Assembly: GCA_947179485.1 (NCBI GenBank)
Contig: OX359248.1
Span: 4,295,501-4,359,500 of the forward strand
Direction: 5' to 3'
DNA from: Allacma fusca
Taxonomy: Eukaryota; Arthropoda; Collembola; Symphypleona; Sminthuridae
DNA length: 64,000 nucleotides
Shown: one piece after another, positions 62,724 to 64,000 of the stretch
Layout of the letters: each line of letters begins with the position of its first letter
How positions within the stretch are numbered: the first letter of the stretch is position 1
Notes under the pieces: generated by a model
Seen by the model: only the letters and a program-made list of their open reading frames with translations
Database searches by the model: none
What the model was told of the DNA's origin: nothing
Position numbers and translations under genes: made by a program

Positions 62724-64000
62724 GGAAAGAGTCGGAGATGGGTGGTGAGAAATTTTGAAAATTTCATTACAAACTTTCATAGATATGACAGTCCTCAATG
62801 CTTTCTCAATGGGGGGGCATACCGAAGCTATGCAATACATATAATTATATGCAATTACAGCCAGTACGGACTTCTGAGAAAATAGAAGTGAATCCTCGCG
62901 TAGCCTTTCTCTTTGCTTTCTCTTCATATGCTCCAAGCTATGGACTCTGTCTTCCTCTCATTCGAACACATTTTGTTCTGTCAGTGGGATAAAAAATAAC
63001 AGATTCTAGTATTTCATTGGACAATAAAACTCAGATGTTACAGAGTTGTTGAACGGTGCCTTCCCCCGCTCCGTAAAACAAACATTCAGAGAGTAGTTCA
63101 ATGTTTGCAGACCTAACGAATCTCTGAGTCTACTCAAAACAGGAGAGTTAGTTTCAGAGAACTTAATTCCTCAGCAATTTGTCTTAAACCTAGAGCTGAG
63201 GCTGAGACTGGAAGAATTTTGATTAAGGAGCTAGTATAACTGGCAACGACTCCGTCCCAGTAATGATTGTATTACCGACGAATTAAGTGTTATTTACCGC
63301 AGTTAACAAGAGCAAGACTACGGAGTGACGGTCTTAATAAGTTCCTAACTAGAAAATCCTTGAAGCAAATATTTATTTCTTTCTTTCACGCCTGCGACTA
63401 ATGGAGTCGTTAAGGACTACTGTAGATACTCGGGAAGAGTCTATTTATTTTGTATTTTCCCCTCCACAACGTTATTCCCAAAAGTTCTCATTTGGTAGCT
63501 GCGAGAAAGTACATGTACATTTAAATAACCCCAAAACCCCCATTAGTAGATGAAAATATACCATTAGCGCTTCCACAGGGGGATCCCAAAAAGTTGGGTT
63601 TAACATAACGCGTAATAAATTATTTTTAAGCAATTAACTTTAGCGATCAATAAAGACTTTCACTCATATAATAACATCCACCTTTGGATATCTACTCAAA
63701 ATAAGGGGGTTCATATACCAACTCCACAGGCTTGCTTTAATTACATGATGCTCCGTTATTATTACTGTGGGTTGAACAAATCATAAATGTTGTTTTACCT
63801 AAACGTATCCCTCTGGTGAGCTACTACTTGCCTCAAAGTTTTGAGTCAATCTCAAATGCTCAAGGGATTGTGCCTCCGCAAATACAAACCATAGTGCTCT
63901 GTTATTTCTACCTCCGCATTTTCCAAAGTTTGGTCACTGTAATTAATTAGTAATTACATTTGAACAGGAATTTGTTTTACATGCCTAACATAACAGTAGT

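Larger units (their letters stand above)
53740..64000. other. Gene-poor region after HERC1
   Basis: No gene is supported in this 10 kb. Short ORFs (53843-54166 +, 60796-61149 -, 58211-58450 -) lack recognisable domains. The stretch from about 60150 to 60370 has diverged copies of an AAGTTACCTTCA-type motif. CT and GA microsatellites lie at 59369-59488 and 62684-62717. Base composition after about 57000 is slightly less AT-rich and resembles intronic or regulatory DNA of a gene outside the window. Confidence 0.5.

Noticed and set aside
62586..62936. 116-aa minus-strand ORF
   Set aside because: Held open by the (GA)n run at 62684-62717.

Overview
This is eukaryotic nuclear DNA, AT-rich, with protein genes cut into many short exons by mostly small (about 50-150 bp) GT-AG introns. 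The gene set (SNX27, MBD2/3, an Oatp/SLCO transporter, TRAPPC2 and a giant HERC1) is animal. The compact introns and the style of the proteins fit an arthropod, perhaps a springtail or another non-model hexapod or crustacean, but nothing fixes the species. I see no operons, CRISPR arrays, rRNA or tRNA genes.

Layout. 1-819 (+): the last four exons of SNX27, a retromer-linked sorting nexin whose 5' part lies off the window. 820-6695: gene-free, between converging genes. 6696-7980 (-): a complete four-exon MBD2/3 gene, with a possible extra 5' exon at 8300-8496. 11066-14703 (-): the main body of an Oatp/SLCO transporter (eleven exons), with a His-rich upstream exon at 15209-15501 that could be its N-terminus or belong to a small separate transcript. 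15502-19492: no gene seen. 19704-20465 (-): complete TRAPPC2 (sedlin), 140 aa, the same length as the human protein.

20466-29683 is an accessory, transposon-filled gap. In order it holds a foldback element built from small hairpin units, a ~141-bp tandem array, a non-autonomous hAT-like element with perfect 8-bp target duplications, a TA-flanked palindromic element around an (AT)n core, 27-bp and ~76-bp tandem arrays, and a frameshifted Penelope-like (GIY-YIG) fragment.

29684-53287 (+): HERC1, traced exon by exon through 58 coding exons to about 5,058 aa: helical N-terminus, RLD1, low-complexity linker, SPRY, zinc-binding and UBA-like pieces, WD40, RLD2 and a C-terminal HECT ubiquitin-ligase domain. 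53288-64000 holds its 3' UTR, CT/GA microsatellites, a possible isolated exon and otherwise nothing I can support.

The genes are unrelated housekeeping or transport genes (endosomal sorting, NuRD chromatin, organic-anion uptake, ER-Golgi tethering, ubiquitination) and do not form a pathway. I found no convincing new multi-gene system. The most interesting signals are a Tyr-to-Cys change in the methyl-CpG pocket of MBD2/3, the altered Oatp signature, and the three structured mobile elements between TRAPPC2 and HERC1. All exon boundaries were read by hand from splice consensus, phase and remembered family similarity.
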